A stretch of DNA of 64,000 nucleotides, taken from positions 134,840 through 198,839 of the forward strand of contig CACRXP010000306.1 of the NCBI GenBank assembly GCA_902702965.1. The letters are read 5' to 3'. This DNA comes from Spirometra erinaceieuropaei. Lineage: Eukaryota; Platyhelminthes; Cestoda; Diphyllobothriidea; Diphyllobothriidae. How positions within the stretch are numbered: position 1 is the stretch's first letter; every line of letters begins with the position of its first letter. This document shows, in pieces, positions 61,401 through 64,000 of this stretch. Position numbers and translations under genes: made by a program. The notes under the pieces were generated by a model, which was given only the letters and a program-made list of their open reading frames with translations, made no database searches and was not told where the DNA came from.

Positions 61401-64000
61401 TAGCAGCAGTCTAAACTCCAAATCGGAGGCCCATACCAGTGTCGAAACTCAGTGGAGAAAACTGCGGGATACTATCCAGGCAACCGCGATGGAAGCCTTC
61501 GGCTGCGCGTGACGTCCACAACAGGATTTGTTTGATGACAGTAACGAAGAAATCCGCAATCTCCTCTCGGAGAACCATAGTCTACACACGAGCTACACTA
61601 CCAATATCAGGAACGAAAATAAGGTCGCATTTTGAGAGGCCGAAGTCTACTATAGCGGAGGCTGAGATAAATGTACGACGGGTTGACTCCCAAAGCTCAG
61701 GAGAGGCAGGGATTTGCCAACCTTAAAGGGATATATTTATTCACTGCCATCAAGGCAGACTATGGTTTGCAACCCAAGGTAAGTGCGTCACTTCTGAGCC
61801 AGGATGGAGCAACCCTCCTGTCAGAGAAATCACAGACTCTGGAGCGCTGGGCCGCGCATTTCCAGGACGTCCTCAACCACCCGCCCACAATAAGCAAAGA
61901 AGTCACTAAAAGACTTCTCTACGTGGACACAAACGAAGACCTCGATCTATCGCCTTCCCACCCTGAGCGAATGACAGCGGTGCAACGGCTGTGCAGTGAA
62001 AAAGCAGCAGGAGTAGACGCACTTCCAGTTGAAGTCCACAAGTACGGTAGACCATAACTCGCGCAAAAGCTTATTTTGCTGTTCCAAATGTTGCAAAAAA
62101 GGAGACTCCCAGACAACTTCAAGGACGCCACCATCGTGCAAAACTACACACGCAATGGGAACCAGCAAATCCGTGATGAACACAGAGGTATCCCCGAAGG
62201 AAAAATCTAGACCCGTATCCAAATCAATAGCTTGAAAAGGCATCTTGAGCAGGGAATTCTGCCAGAAACCCGGTGCAGATTCAGAAAACGTCGCGGAACC
62301 ACAGACATGACCTTCGCTGTTCGCTAACTGCCGGAAATGTGTCGGGAAAGGAGGGCCAACCTCTACGCCACCTTGGTTGATGAAGACCTCTGACACACTG
62401 TATGGCGATGGACTCTGGAAAATCCGACTGAAATTCGGATGTACTGACCGATTTACTCAAATGAAAAAACTTCATGACGGTATCATGACTCGCGACACAG
62501 ACAACGGGCAATATGTGAAGCATTCACGATGACCAATTGGGTGAAGCAGGGTTAAGTACTTGTCTCACCCTATTCAGTCTCATGGGATCCGCCATGTTGA
62601 TGGATGCCTACCGTGAGGAGCGGCCGGCCAACTATTGAACCAACGGAAAACTGCTTAACATACGTTACCGAAAAGCATCTTCGAAAATATCCAAGGCCAG
62701 CGTTCACGAACTATCGTTCGCGGATGACCGAGAGCTAAATATCACAACGAAAAGGGCACGCAGTAGAATGCGGACCTGTTAGCCTCCGGCTTCTCCACCT
62801 TCGGTCTACCAGCACGGAGAAGACAGTGATTCTGTACCAACCGGCGCCAAATGCTGACTACACCCAACCCTGCACCAATGTCAGTGGAAGTCACCTTACA
62901 GCAATGAAGAAATTATGGTACCTTGGGAGTATGATATCAAAAAGCACCAAGAGCGAACACGATGTCGTATGTCAGACCTCTATCGCTAAACAGGCCTTCG
63001 GTCGGCTAAAGCGTTCCGTCTGGAACTGTTGTGGCATCCTACTCAACATTAAGCTGAGGATGTACAGGAATGTTGTCGTGGCAGCGTTGGCGTGCGGGAC
63101 GGAGACATGGACCGTTCATGAAGGTCAAGCAAGATGACTGGACAATTTCACCTCAGTCGCCTCCCAAGAACACTGAAGATAAGCTGGCAGGAGCGGTTTC
63201 CGGAAAGAACCGGCGTTCTCAGTACCCACACCATGCTGAGGTAGATACAGCCGCGATGGCGCAGCCACGTCGTAAGGATGCGCGACGAGCGCATGCGCAA
63301 GCGGCCATTTGTAGGGCAGGGGGTCGCAGACAAGGCGGACAAAAGCGTCGCTACAAGGACACCTCGAAGGCCTCACTCAAGCACATGAAAACCCAACCCG
63401 GAGACCTGGGTGGACCTTGCTTATGATCGACAAACGTGGCGCTCTGCCATAAAAGCAGGCGGTAGAACGCCGTAGACGGCACCCACCATCACACCGCGGC
63501 ACACTAACCCGCACACAACACGCGAACCCGCCTCACAACACCATCCACTATTCATGTCAAAAGGGGAAGGGAGTACGAAGATGAAGTAAGCAGTGCGAAG
63601 GCAGAGAAAGGAATCTAAAAGTCCAATGGGAACTCCAGACTGATTCCACGGTCGACCTCTACGGTGTGATCTGCATATAATTCAGTGGCTGCATAAGACA
63701 TAATAGTTTCCATGACGTTTAAACCGTTATGTCCGAGGTGATCTTCGTTTTATTCGACAGTAAATAAAGGCAGAGAAGAAAGTTGAAGGAAGCTCATGAC
63801 TAAGAGGGCAGTCACTATCAAAAATTACCTGCAGCAACTGAGACTTTAGGTGTTTGTCACTCTCTGCCAACGAGTTCTCCGAGTCCTCAGTACGGAGTTG
63901 GATCTGCTCACGTAGCTCAGCATTGTCCCTTCGTAAATCACGCAGCAGGTTCTCTAGGTGTCTGTGCTTGGCTAAGAGGGCCGCGCTCTCGGCCTGCTGA
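1133..64000 (-). CDS. Large multi-exon coiled-coil protein gene, partial (12 exons in window)
   Basis: This is the whole-gene entry; the exons are listed separately. Reading the minus strand from the right edge, twelve open segments are each bounded by AG/GT splice sites, and every junction keeps the frame. The summed coding length is 2773 nt, about 924 codons. Exons 1-9 encode heptad-patterned, Leu/Glu/Gln/Arg-rich helix typical of coiled coils, broken by Ser/Thr/Pro/Gly-rich linkers. Exons 10-12 are acidic, Ser/Thr/Pro-rich and low in heptads, probably a disordered tail. There is no motor, kinase, FYVE, CAP-Gly or membrane segment in the part visible. Such proteins usually act as cytoskeletal or membrane-tether scaffolds, but that is inference. 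The 5' part lies beyond the right edge and the 3' end may lie left of 1133. Introns range from 116 bp to about 23.6 kb and are full of transposons. The family is not recognised and no symbol is given. An unseen exon inside the 23.6-kb intron remains possible. Confidence 0.85.
1454..2692 (-). other. Intron 11 (exons 11-12)
   Basis: 1.2-kb intron bounded by GTGAGC and TTTCAG. No repeat family that I recognise and no open frame with coding character. Confidence 0.6.
2693..2839 (-). CDS. Coiled-coil gene, exon 11 (acidic tail)
   Basis: 49 codons, phase 0 at both ends. The acceptor is CCTTCTATTTTGCAG|GGT; the donor is TCG|GTGAGC. The product is rich in Asp, Glu, Ser and Thr (EEFTDLDENSRDPLPLVDRT) and ends SETHTPTPS, a likely disordered, phosphorylatable segment. 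It was found by splice signals and phase; it contains no ATG-started frame of note. Confidence 0.78.
2840..5740 (-). other. Intron 10 (exons 10-11)
   Basis: 2.9-kb intron. Apart from the interspersed repeat around 5300-5435 nothing is identifiable. Frames near 3.1, 4.5 and 4.9 kb are short and lack codon bias or domains. Confidence 0.5.
5310..5435 (+). repeat. Interspersed repeat R2 copy
   Basis: Contains the core GACAAGAGCTTTATTAGCC followed by TGACGTTTCGGATTC. The same core recurs at 17190-17330, 34320-34420 and inverted at 17989-18075, preceded here and at 17.2 kb by a shared AGGAAGCAGT segment. Family not named. It may be the tail of a retroelement or SINE. Confidence 0.7.
5741..5947 (-). 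CDS. Coiled-coil gene, exon 10 (acidic tail)
   Basis: 69 codons, phase 0 at both ends. The acceptor is TTACTTTATACAG|ATG; the donor AAG|GTATGC is strong. The product is acidic and aromatic (DKSFLQEFQNFHSAVFGTDL, then PDDDGSEFAHVK) with Ser/Asn/Gln at the end. It has no coiled-coil heptads, so it marks the change from rod to tail. The exon could be an alternative first exon, since it opens with ATG directly at the acceptor; splicing from exon 9 is equally consistent in phase. Confidence 0.75.
7120..7605 (+). repeat. R1 interspersed repeat copy
   Basis: R1 is a GC-rich repeat of up to ~700 bp. This copy has the diagnostic segments GCCACATTAAGAAG, TTTTAGCGCACCGTGATA and GGCAACCTTCTA in the same order as the 11.78-12.48 kb copy, plus a CCAGGATTTCGCA segment near 7550. 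Confidence 0.75.
8600..10080 (+). repeat. Degenerate ~290-bp tandem repeat array
   Basis: A segment of the type CTCGTAGGCAGTCGCATA recurs near 9026, 9313, 9627 and 9912, spacing about 286, 312 and 282 bases. A second segment (GAAATACTAAGAATG) recurs at about 8620 and 9830. The units are strongly diverged. The array sits immediately upstream of a CR1-like LINE 3' end, and a related 'CCATTTCTGACCTATTGGCC' unit appears again near 10790. Confidence 0.6.
10180..10766 (+). mobile_element. CR1-like non-LTR retrotransposon, 3' end
   Basis: The plus strand encodes the C-terminal region typical of CR1/jockey-group reverse transcriptases, in pieces: LGALPYETRLSTLNLFSPYH, HPLELRAGKARINGRKFLLG and NRVVAAWNALTTG. 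The pattern is a YE-RL--L motif, then RGH-L, then R--FF, then V--WN-LP. Stops and frame changes break it. The element ends in a short tandem repeat of TGAAC at 10746-10766, as CR1-type elements commonly do. 5'-truncated and inactive. Confidence 0.8.
10746..10766 (+). repeat. TGAAC microsatellite at LINE 3' end
   Basis: About four tandem copies of the pentamer TGAAC directly after the LINE 3' UTR. Short 3' tandem repeats in place of poly(A) are typical of CR1-type LINEs. Confidence 0.75.
11775..12480 (+). repeat. R1 interspersed repeat, longest copy
   Basis: Best-preserved and longest copy. It starts near CAGTTCGACCATCGATTTCG and runs through the CTCTTTCCTCC...GAGTCAAGAAGACCGGAG block, the GCCACATTAAGAAGGAGCC block and the TTTTAGCGCACCGTGATAGC block, ending near a C12 run at 12462. 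There is no coding frame conserved between copies, so it appears non-coding. The short frames read from both strands here are chance products of its GC content. Confidence 0.75.
12880..13345 (-). mobile_element. CR1-like non-LTR retrotransposon, 3' end (second copy)
   Basis: The minus strand encodes RERAQRRATKMTKCLGAPPY, then ENRLSALNFFPHSHRQLRG, then a shifted frame with ARISKRKFSSSNREVSAWN and TLTTDAVLSSCLDSFKC. This is the same RT C-terminal segment as the copy at 10.2 kb and clearly related in DNA, but in opposite orientation. At least one frameshift and 5' truncation; inactive. Confidence 0.82.
13840..14400 (+). repeat. R1 interspersed repeat copy
   Basis: Contains CGTCGTTGCCGGCGATGTCC, the ATTAGTTTACAGTGATAGTA block and the TTTTAGCGCACTATGATAG block in R1 order. 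It is inserted next to diverged satellite-like sequence with a GAATTCCTTTTTCCTGG motif. Confidence 0.75.
15060..17065 (+). repeat. Degenerate ~120-bp satellite, left block
   Basis: A unit containing CTGCCCGATCAGCC-CTCTG...AATAAA recurs at about 16556, 16672, 16796 and 16914, spacing 116, 124 and 118 bases. GGTCATGCTATTT-CC followed by CTGATGCA recurs at 15064 and 16985. Copies are heavily diverged, so the array is old. An R1 copy (15280-15575) interrupts it. Confidence 0.6.
15280..15575 (-). repeat. R1 interspersed repeat copy (inverted)
   Basis: Reverse-complement R1 with the segments CGCCAGCCACCTGCAACGCG, ACTCTGTCCCGACACTGG and CACGCGCAAATCACCG. It is 5'/3' truncated. Confidence 0.75.
17190..17335 (+). 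repeat. R2 interspersed repeat copy
   Basis: GATGCAATCACTGGAACAAG, then AAGTTTATTAGCCCGCCG and TTTCGGATTCTCACTGG. It forms the left partner of an inverted pair with 17989-18075, enclosing two SINE copies. Confidence 0.7.
17357..17490 (-). mobile_element. tRNA-derived SINE, full head
   Basis: Read on the minus strand it has an A box (TAGCTCAGGTGGTTAGAGC) and a B box (GGTTCGAATCC), followed by a non-tRNA tail (GAGTTTTTCACAGTTGGG, then ATTATTCAAAATCTGCC). D and T arms pair perfectly; the anticodon arm is weak (GGCT/AGTC region) and there is a long variable region. It is therefore a tRNA-like polymerase III promoter unit and not a functional tRNA. Length about 135 bp. Confidence 0.88.
17659..17767 (-). 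mobile_element. tRNA-derived SINE, 5'-truncated
   Basis: Same family and strand as the copy 300 bp to the left. It keeps the tail, the B box and the variable region but stops inside the anticodon region (GCGCAGCCAACG), so the A box is lost. The frame reading through it gives an AALKPSPYCVGSNPTEAP peptide, a SINE-derived pseudo-protein. Confidence 0.88.
17989..18075 (-). repeat. R2 interspersed repeat copy (inverted)
   Basis: GTGAGAATCAGAAACGTCAG, then GCCAATAAAATTATTGTTCC and AGCGATTGCATCTTC: reverse complement of the R2 core at 17.24 kb. Confidence 0.7.
19000..20520 (+). repeat. Degenerate ~120-bp satellite, right block
   Basis: Diverged units with GGAATCTGGCCGTCAACCTC (20194), GGTCATGCTATTT (19407), CGCTATTTTCCATACATTCTGG (split around 19655) and TCTGAAAATAAATACGAC (20136). 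These are the same motifs as the left block at 15.1-17.0 kb. The two blocks may have been one array, later interrupted by the SINE/R2 cluster at 17.2-18.1 kb. Confidence 0.5.
20621..20720. other. Assembly gap (100 N)
   Basis: Exactly 100 N, the conventional size for a gap of unknown length. AT-rich satellite lies to the left and GC-rich sequence with a C11-12 run lies to the right. The true gap size and any exon within it are unknown. Confidence 0.99.
20721..22340. other. Unidentified intronic stretch right of the gap
   Basis: GC-rich to ~21.5 kb with a C-run at 20829-20840 and a long pyrimidine-rich tract at 21330-21420. Frames here are interrupted, and those crossing the gap are meaningless. 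It may hold a decayed retroelement, but I cannot assign one. Confidence 0.35.
22340..22545 (+). repeat. R1 interspersed repeat copy (partial)
   Basis: CAGTTCGACCGTCGTTGCAG, then TTGCACAGCGTCTACCGCAT, a C10 run and GAGTCAAGAAGACCGAGAAC. It ends where a LINE fragment begins. Confidence 0.75.
22590..22700 (+). mobile_element. RTE-like LINE fragment (RT C-terminus)
   Basis: The plus strand reads TILRQIKLRWNGHDKRLSYR then ILDDNVAA, matching the L-R-MQLRW-GH---RM-D-RL motif downstream of the RT domain in the LINE at 60.3-63.5 kb. A small decayed fragment abutting R1. Confidence 0.65.
23640..24600 (+). mobile_element. Decayed non-LTR retrotransposon, endonuclease part
   Basis: Broken frames contain a segment reading ENHTLDLILDSD then, after a stop, KSNHVLSHH. 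This resembles the end of the AP-endonuclease domain of CR1-group LINEs (LLDLVLTND...PLGKSDHV). A basic stretch (RRHSELVPKMRHARNRRRAS) follows, as in the linker before RT. Many stops; assignment tentative. Confidence 0.45.
25128..25140 (+). repeat. 13-bp target-site duplication, left
   Basis: ACCGGGCAATTCA, identical to 25376-25388, flanking the palindromic SINE unit. Confidence 0.85.
25141..25375. mobile_element. Head-to-head palindromic SINE pair
   Basis: Two copies of the tRNA-derived SINE face each other. Arms at 25136-25237 (minus) and 25246-25347 (plus) are reverse complements at 101 of 102 positions, with an 8-base spacer (CCTCGTAG). The right copy has A box, B box and the tail to ~25370. 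The left lacks the first ~9 bases and the end of the tail. The unit is flanked by a 13-bp direct repeat (25128-25140 and 25376-25388), so it appears to have inserted as one piece. Confidence 0.93.
25376..25388 (+). repeat. 13-bp target-site duplication, right
   Basis: ACCGGGCAATTCA, identical to 25128-25140. Bases outside the 13-mer differ on both sides. Confidence 0.85.
27660..27790 (-). repeat. R1 fragment (inverted)
   Basis: GGGGTAACTCAGACC, then AGTCAGGTTGCAATGGGTCC and CTTTTAATGAG match the GATAACTCGGACC...AGTCAGGCTGCAATGACTCC segment of the 53.3-kb R1 copy. Confidence 0.6.
28198..28350 (+). repeat. Degenerate telomere-like (TTAGGG) stretch
   Basis: Several exact TTAGGG hexamers (for example within GTTAGGGATTTAGGG and TTTAGGGTTAGGG) among many one-base variants over ~150 bases, G-rich on the plus strand. 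Flatworm telomeres use TTAGGG. Not a pure array, so an old interstitial relic or a chance G/T-rich repeat. Confidence 0.6.
29541..29675 (-). CDS. Coiled-coil gene, exon 9
   Basis: 45 codons, phase 0 at both ends. The acceptor is CCCTTTTACCTTGCAAAG|GAG; the donor CAG|GTAGGT is strong. It contains the coiled coil QKQEVMDLYQRLDQLQDELE and ends TKACCGGQ. It is the last heptad-rich exon. The next recognised exon is 23.6 kb away, so a missed exon in between cannot be excluded. Confidence 0.82.
29676..31463 (-). other. Intron 8 (exons 8-9)
   Basis: 1.8-kb intron. It contains a 12-bp perfect hairpin at 30680-30708. No repeat family recognised. Confidence 0.6.
30680..30708. repeat. 12-bp perfect inverted repeat with 5-base loop
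   Basis: TTTACGAATGAT, loop CAGCA, ATCATTCGTAAA. It lies in intron 8 within a plus-strand frame that has no other support. Confidence 0.8.
31464..31907 (-). CDS. Coiled-coil gene, exon 8 (longest)
   Basis: 148 codons, phase 0 at both ends. The acceptor is TTCTATTCAATTAAAG|CCA; the donor AAG|GTTATT is weaker, so the 3' boundary is less certain. The product has a coiled coil (ELRRVLSALQERFIKTSEQL, then VEAEAKLADFETEKLKLESK). Next comes a Pro/Thr linker, then a more globular stretch with aromatic and Cys residues (ICFHLLRCLERWIISRTN), then LRQRVLDLQLSLSDK. The Cys/Trp-containing middle segment is unlike the rest and is the best candidate for a folded subdomain useful in homology searching. Confidence 0.83.
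32330..32460 (+). mobile_element. LINE fragment (RT C-terminal motif)
   Basis: The plus strand reads FPAHTWPRLLGVAKRGWTWQ then WPGHILRK. It resembles the RRW-W-GH-LR motif found after the RT domain of many LINEs. Very short and decayed. Confidence 0.4.
32829..33251 (+). CDS. Hypothetical ORF, 139-140 codons, antisense inside intron 7
   Basis: The longest uninterrupted plus-strand frame in this intron. It starts MKVVTKRKYYGFHGSTIY, has a Pro/Glu-rich middle (VVDQPPEPEMLEPVPEV) and a very basic patch (RFRTRRHKRRRGRRQ), and ends at a stop just before the R1 copy. I recognise no domain, signal peptide or membrane segment. It could be an independent small gene, part of an unrecognised element (a LINE fragment precedes it), or chance. 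The Arg/Lys-rich patch would suit a nucleic-acid binder, but that is guesswork. Confidence 0.3.
   Translation, partial: SMKVVTKRKYYGFHGSTIYKRIAGERKAYYARMGGLSVPYTSSVVDQPPEPEMLEPVPEVYTGSHLTLLLTSRFRTRRHKRRRGRRQMLSSGFTGMLPKYHYPQQRISITSRFMSAMEKIHTFFRPHPCMHMPLPALVCP
33255..33575 (-). repeat. R1 interspersed repeat copy (inverted)
   Basis: CGCGCCAGCCACCTGCGCCA, then TTCACGCGCAAGTCACCGTC and CACCATGCTGTGGAGCACGA: R1 in reverse complement. It begins a few bases after the stop of the 32829-33251 ORF. Confidence 0.78.
34070..34425 (+). mobile_element. Second tRNA-like SINE with R2 tail
   Basis: A head reading CTTCTAACCAACAGGTCGTG then AGATCGAGCCTCC resembles a polymerase III B-box region (consensus GGTTCGANNCC, imperfect here). 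About 250 bases later the R2 core appears: GATGCGATCACTGAAACAAG, then TTTATTGGCCTGACGTTTCG. The association suggests R2 is the tail of this SINE. The A box is not clear. Confidence 0.5.
34573..34737 (-). CDS. Coiled-coil gene, exon 7
   Basis: 55 codons, phase 0 at both ends; donor TTA|GTAAGT. The acceptor is taken at TTCTTTCACCAAAAG|GCT because it keeps phase 0 and follows a pyrimidine tract. An upstream AG (CTTCAAG) would break the frame. The product has a five-Arg run directly followed by a five-Gln run (TLRRRRRQQQQQTAM), then an Asn/Asp/Ser-rich polar end. The Arg/Gln block could be a short polymorphic tract or a basic binding patch; this is inference. Confidence 0.8.
34738..34853 (-). other. 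Intron 6 (116 bp)
   Basis: GTAAGC donor and TTTCACCAAAAG acceptor. The shortest intron in the gene; no insertions. Confidence 0.8.
34854..35036 (-). CDS. Coiled-coil gene, exon 6
   Basis: 61 codons, phase 0 at both ends. The acceptor is CTCTCCCTAG|GTC; the donor is CTCCAG|GTAAGC. The whole exon is one uninterrupted coiled coil (RLEAQNAALLEASHLDRVRL, then QEQATRIAQLEAEHRTLHDR) with no helix breaker. The following intron is only 116 bp. Confidence 0.9.
35159..37230. mobile_element. Foldback DNA element A, interrupted by element B
   Basis: Long terminal inverted repeats: the left arm has GATGCCGGCTTTCGAACGCG near 35272 and the right arm GTTCGAAAGCCGGCATCCTG near 36083. The 3' end continues after element B as TTGTAGAATTTCGGTTAACA...CGCCTACTG. 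Without B the element is about 1.07 kb. The asymmetric core (35720-35930) contains the conserved GGGTTTCCGAAATACGAGC and GGCGGCATTAATA blocks. No transposase frame; non-autonomous. Confidence 0.82.
36188..37184. mobile_element. Foldback element B (997 bp), nested in A
   Basis: Ends CAGTAGGTGGGCTAACCCAT and GAGTTAGCCCACCTACTG, flanked by TA at 36186-36187 and 37185-37186. Inverted arms of more than 350 bp include GGATGCCGGCTTTCGAA / TTCGAAAGCCAGCATCC. Its internal core is in the opposite orientation to that of A and of the 59-kb copy. CAGT...ACTG termini with TA duplication suit the Tc1/mariner superfamily. No transposase is encoded, so it is MITE-like. Confidence 0.9.
37620..38060 (-). repeat. 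R1 interspersed repeat copy (inverted)
   Basis: GTTGCCAACTGACGAGGTAA, then AGTCAGGCTGTAATGACC and AGTGCAGTAGATACGGCG: R1 order on the minus strand. Confidence 0.75.
38640..39172 (-). repeat. Inverted repeat R3, left copy
   Basis: About 530 bases matching the reverse complement of 43411-43940. Examples are GTCTCGAGGACAGCCAACCG, CCCCACGACAGGAAACATGT and ACGAGCGGCCGTGCGTCAGG. The match runs through the whole length with scattered substitutions. No coding frame is conserved between copies; family unknown. Confidence 0.85.
39975..40330 (+). repeat. R1 interspersed repeat copy
   Basis: GGACAGTTCGACTGTCGTGT, then GAATTACTTTGTAGTGAGAG and GTCAAGAAGACCGGAGGTGG. A second copy in the same orientation starts 460 bp to the right. 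Confidence 0.75.
40435..40905 (+). repeat. R1 interspersed repeat copy
   Basis: GATAGTTCGACCGTCGTTGC, TTACACTGATAGTTGAC, GCATCTGCCGGACTCTCTCC and GCCTCTCAGCCCATCAGTCC in R1 order. Confidence 0.78.
41215..41627 (-). CDS. Coiled-coil gene, exon 5
   Basis: 413 nt, phase 1 in and phase 0 out. The acceptor is TTTATTTCAG|GCGACC; the donor is AAT|GTACGT. After an Ala/Thr-rich start (VVMKAALTATATVEPLTP) the core is a long Ala/Glu/Arg-rich coiled coil (LRAQLAISEKRRNDLEKRLA, then EATSEVARAQAESRAND), followed by an Arg-rich helix (RRTEAALRRRLLAAMD) and a Ser-rich, acidic end (GSESPSKEELESRAN). It is flanked at about 2 kb on both sides by a 530-bp inverted repeat pair (see findings). Confidence 0.88.
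41888..41975 (+). repeat. Degenerate telomere-like stretch
   Basis: G-rich variants of TTAGGG (TCTAGGGTCGAGGTTAGG, AAGGGTTAGGTTAAGG, GAAGGGTTTAAGG), same strand as the 28.2-kb stretch. Fewer exact hexamers. Confidence 0.5.
43411..43940 (+). repeat. Inverted repeat R3, right copy
   Basis: Partner of 38640-39172. It includes GGTTGGCTGTCCTCGAGACT, ACATGTTTCCTGTCGTGGGG and AAGTTAAGCCCGTAGTG. Frames read through both copies give fragments starting after each stop, with no common protein. Confidence 0.85.
44010..44083 (+). mobile_element. tRNA-derived SINE, decayed, anticodon region deleted
   Basis: A-box half GCCTCGTAGCTCAAGTTGTT, then AGAGCGTTGGCCTTCCCCTT. Relative to the other copies about 12 bases of the anticodon loop are missing. 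The B box has mutated to GGATTTAAATATC. It is not expected to be transcribed by polymerase III. Confidence 0.75.
44330..44810. mobile_element. Foldback family fragment
   Basis: Diverged left arm: ACATGTCAGGATGTTGG, then CAGAAAACATGCCCGAAAAT and GGTAGCAAATCACGTC. The right arm is missing. Confidence 0.6.
44870..45880 (-). mobile_element. RTE-like LINE, 3' half with zinc-finger tail
   Basis: The minus strand reads, across frameshifts, ARQAFGLLRHSVRDRRGTLL, NIKLRKYRTVV and EAETWSVYK (the segment after RT), then DDERLSKRLFHCDVAKGG and QKCRYKDTSMTSLKH. A linker follows, then AQIGLFEHLWTQYNVNTTSP and a Thr/Ser-rich spacer with CHHCN...IGLIDHKLIRG. The last parts resemble paired C2H2 zinc fingers (C-x2-C...RIGL-GHLR-H) encoded downstream of the RT, a feature I associate with LINEs of these tapeworms. 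Stops and shifts; inactive. The 5' half is absent. Confidence 0.8.
47092..47138 (-). CDS. Coiled-coil gene, exon 4 (47-nt microexon)
   Basis: This exon is too short for an ORF scan and was found by splice signals and phase. The acceptor is CTGTTTCATCTCACAG and the donor is CG|GTAAGTAT, both strong. Its first base completes the AA left by exon 3 (AAG, Lys). Fifteen codons follow (LLSSLLANGLHEGVN). Its last base plus the first two of exon 5 make GGC (Gly). Without it, exon 3 (phase 2) and exon 5 (two leading bases) cannot be joined in frame, which is strong support that it is real and constitutive in this isoform. Confidence 0.88.
48095..48800. mobile_element. Foldback family copy, right arm truncated
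   Basis: Left arm AGGATGCCGGCTTTCGAACA, ACTACTTAAGTGG and GGTAGTGAGTCACGTCTTC, then core GCAGCATTAATAAACTTGC. The inverted right arm is mostly lost after ~48.7 kb. Confidence 0.75.
49440..49620 (+). mobile_element. RTE-like LINE fragment (endonuclease domain)
   Basis: The plus strand reads NVDIVVPSKTRFSGQGQLE and, in the next frame, VGVGYILFCGERRDTSM. It matches the VDI-ALSETRF---GQLEE-GAGYTFFW motif near the start of the AP-endonuclease of this LINE family. Frameshifted and truncated. Confidence 0.65.
49640..50260 (-). repeat. R1 interspersed repeat copy (inverted)
   Basis: GAAGGCTGTCAACTGACAAG, then GCCAGGCTGCAATAGCTCC and CTTAATGCGACCGCTATG. There is a partly duplicated segment (CGCGTAGACAGG.. 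/ CGCGTAGACGAC..) near 49775 and 50135. Confidence 0.65.
53270..53725 (-). repeat. R1 interspersed repeat copy (inverted)
   Basis: ACGACTGACGAGATAACTCG, AGTCAGGCTGCAATGACTCC, TTCTTAATGTGGCC and CAAGTCTACTATCACC. Well preserved. Confidence 0.78.
54690..55600. mobile_element. Foldback family copy, both arms present
   Basis: Left arm CATCAGGATGCCGGCATTTG near 54814, right arm CCACAAGCCGGCATCCCGAC near 55478, core GGCAGCATTAATAAATACG near 55229. Arms are clearly more diverged from each other than in the 36.2- and 59.1-kb copies, so it is older. Termini not precisely defined. Confidence 0.78.
56335..56410 (-). repeat. Degenerate telomere-like stretch (C-rich strand)
   Basis: CCCTAACC, GCCCTAACCC and GCCCTAAC over ~60 bases, opposite in strand to those at 28.2 and 41.9 kb. 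All three sit near a CAGGTGGGGC-like motif, so they may belong to one old repeat family. Confidence 0.55.
56713..57083 (-). CDS. Coiled-coil gene, exon 3
   Basis: 371 nt, phase 0 in and phase 2 out. The acceptor is CTGCAG, the first AG after a TTTCCTTTTTTCC tract; the donor is AA|GTGAGT. The product begins ASMLKEAEVTSEYVLNRLEE (helical). It then has SIGSQTDFDMVQTEALVAAS, a short Ser/Gly-rich linker with alternating Ser-Ala (EGEGSSASTSAPSANS), and ends in another helix (EEDILAAITNLRQKIMAW). The open frame continues past the acceptor into the intron, where it would read hydrophobic residues; that part is intronic and not protein. The phase-2 end is completed by the microexon at 47092-47138. Confidence 0.85.
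57244..57411 (-). CDS. Coiled-coil gene, exon 2
   Basis: 56 codons, phase 0 at both ends. The acceptor is TTATTTCAG before GAGGAGCTG; the donor is GAG|GTGAGC. The first half is charged helix (EELKAKDEIIAELQMNAQKH). It is followed by a GAGGGEE linker and a Thr/Ser/Pro-rich patch (TPVSTSPPDD) that should break the coiled coil. It is separated from exon 3 by a short intron of 160 bp. Confidence 0.85.
58720..58985 (-). repeat. R1 interspersed repeat copy (inverted, partial)
   Basis: GAACTAATTCCCGAAACTTC, then AACAATGCTGTGGGACACAC and GACGGCCAAACTGTCGC match the reverse complement of the R1 start. A G12-13 run follows at ~59008. Confidence 0.6.
59145..60142. mobile_element. Foldback element C (998 bp)
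   Basis: Ends CAGTAGGTGGGCTACATCAT and GAGTTAGCCCACCTACTG, flanked by TA at 59143-59144 and 60143-60144. Arms of more than 350 bp contain GATACCGGCTTTCGAATG / TTCGAAAGCCGGCATCC. Almost the same length as element B (997) and similar throughout, with the core in the other orientation. No transposase frame. Confidence 0.9.
60300..63560 (+). mobile_element. RTE-like LINE, near full length, decayed
   Basis: The plus strand encodes, in broken frames, an AP-endonuclease then a reverse transcriptase. Endonuclease: DIISSAYAPQGPTP, then FYGDLHGILAIAPKASETIS and LGDF (60.4-60.55 kb), and LLDYALIRRRDQREVFVTK (61.2 kb). RT region: ERWAAHFQDVLNHPPTIS (61.85 kb), LPDNFKDATIV and HRGI (62.1 kb), the catalytic FADD at 62717-62728, then KLWYLGSMISKSTKSEHDV and ACGTETWTVHEGQAR (62.9-63.1 kb) and GGQKRRYKDTSKASLKHMK (63.33-63.39 kb). 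Many stops and frameshifts, so inactive; it looks older than elements B and C. It ends before the zinc-finger tail seen in the 45-kb copy. Confidence 0.88.
62717..62728 (+). other. RT catalytic FADD motif
   Basis: TTCGCGGATGAC encodes Phe-Ala-Asp-Asp in the context SVHELSFADDRELNIT, the conserved metal-binding box of LINE reverse transcriptases. The motif is intact although the surrounding frame is broken. Confidence 0.85.
63829..64000 (-). CDS. Coiled-coil gene, exon 1 in window (5' partial)
   Basis: 57 full codons plus one leading base, cut by the window edge. The product is strongly helical, with LLAKHRHLENLLRDLRRD followed by NAELREQIQLRTED in heptad register. The exon ends at CTGCAG followed by donor GTAATT (phase 0). 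High Leu, Glu, Gln and Arg content with no Pro or Gly supports a continuous coiled coil. The next exon lies 6.4 kb downstream, across an intron holding a decayed LINE and a foldback element. Confidence 0.8.

Larger units (their letters stand above)
57412..63828 (-). other. Intron 1 (exons 1-2), 6.4 kb
   Basis: It contains an R1 copy, a foldback element and a decayed near-full-length LINE, all independent of the host gene. 57.4-58.6 kb shows nothing I can identify. Confidence 0.6.
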
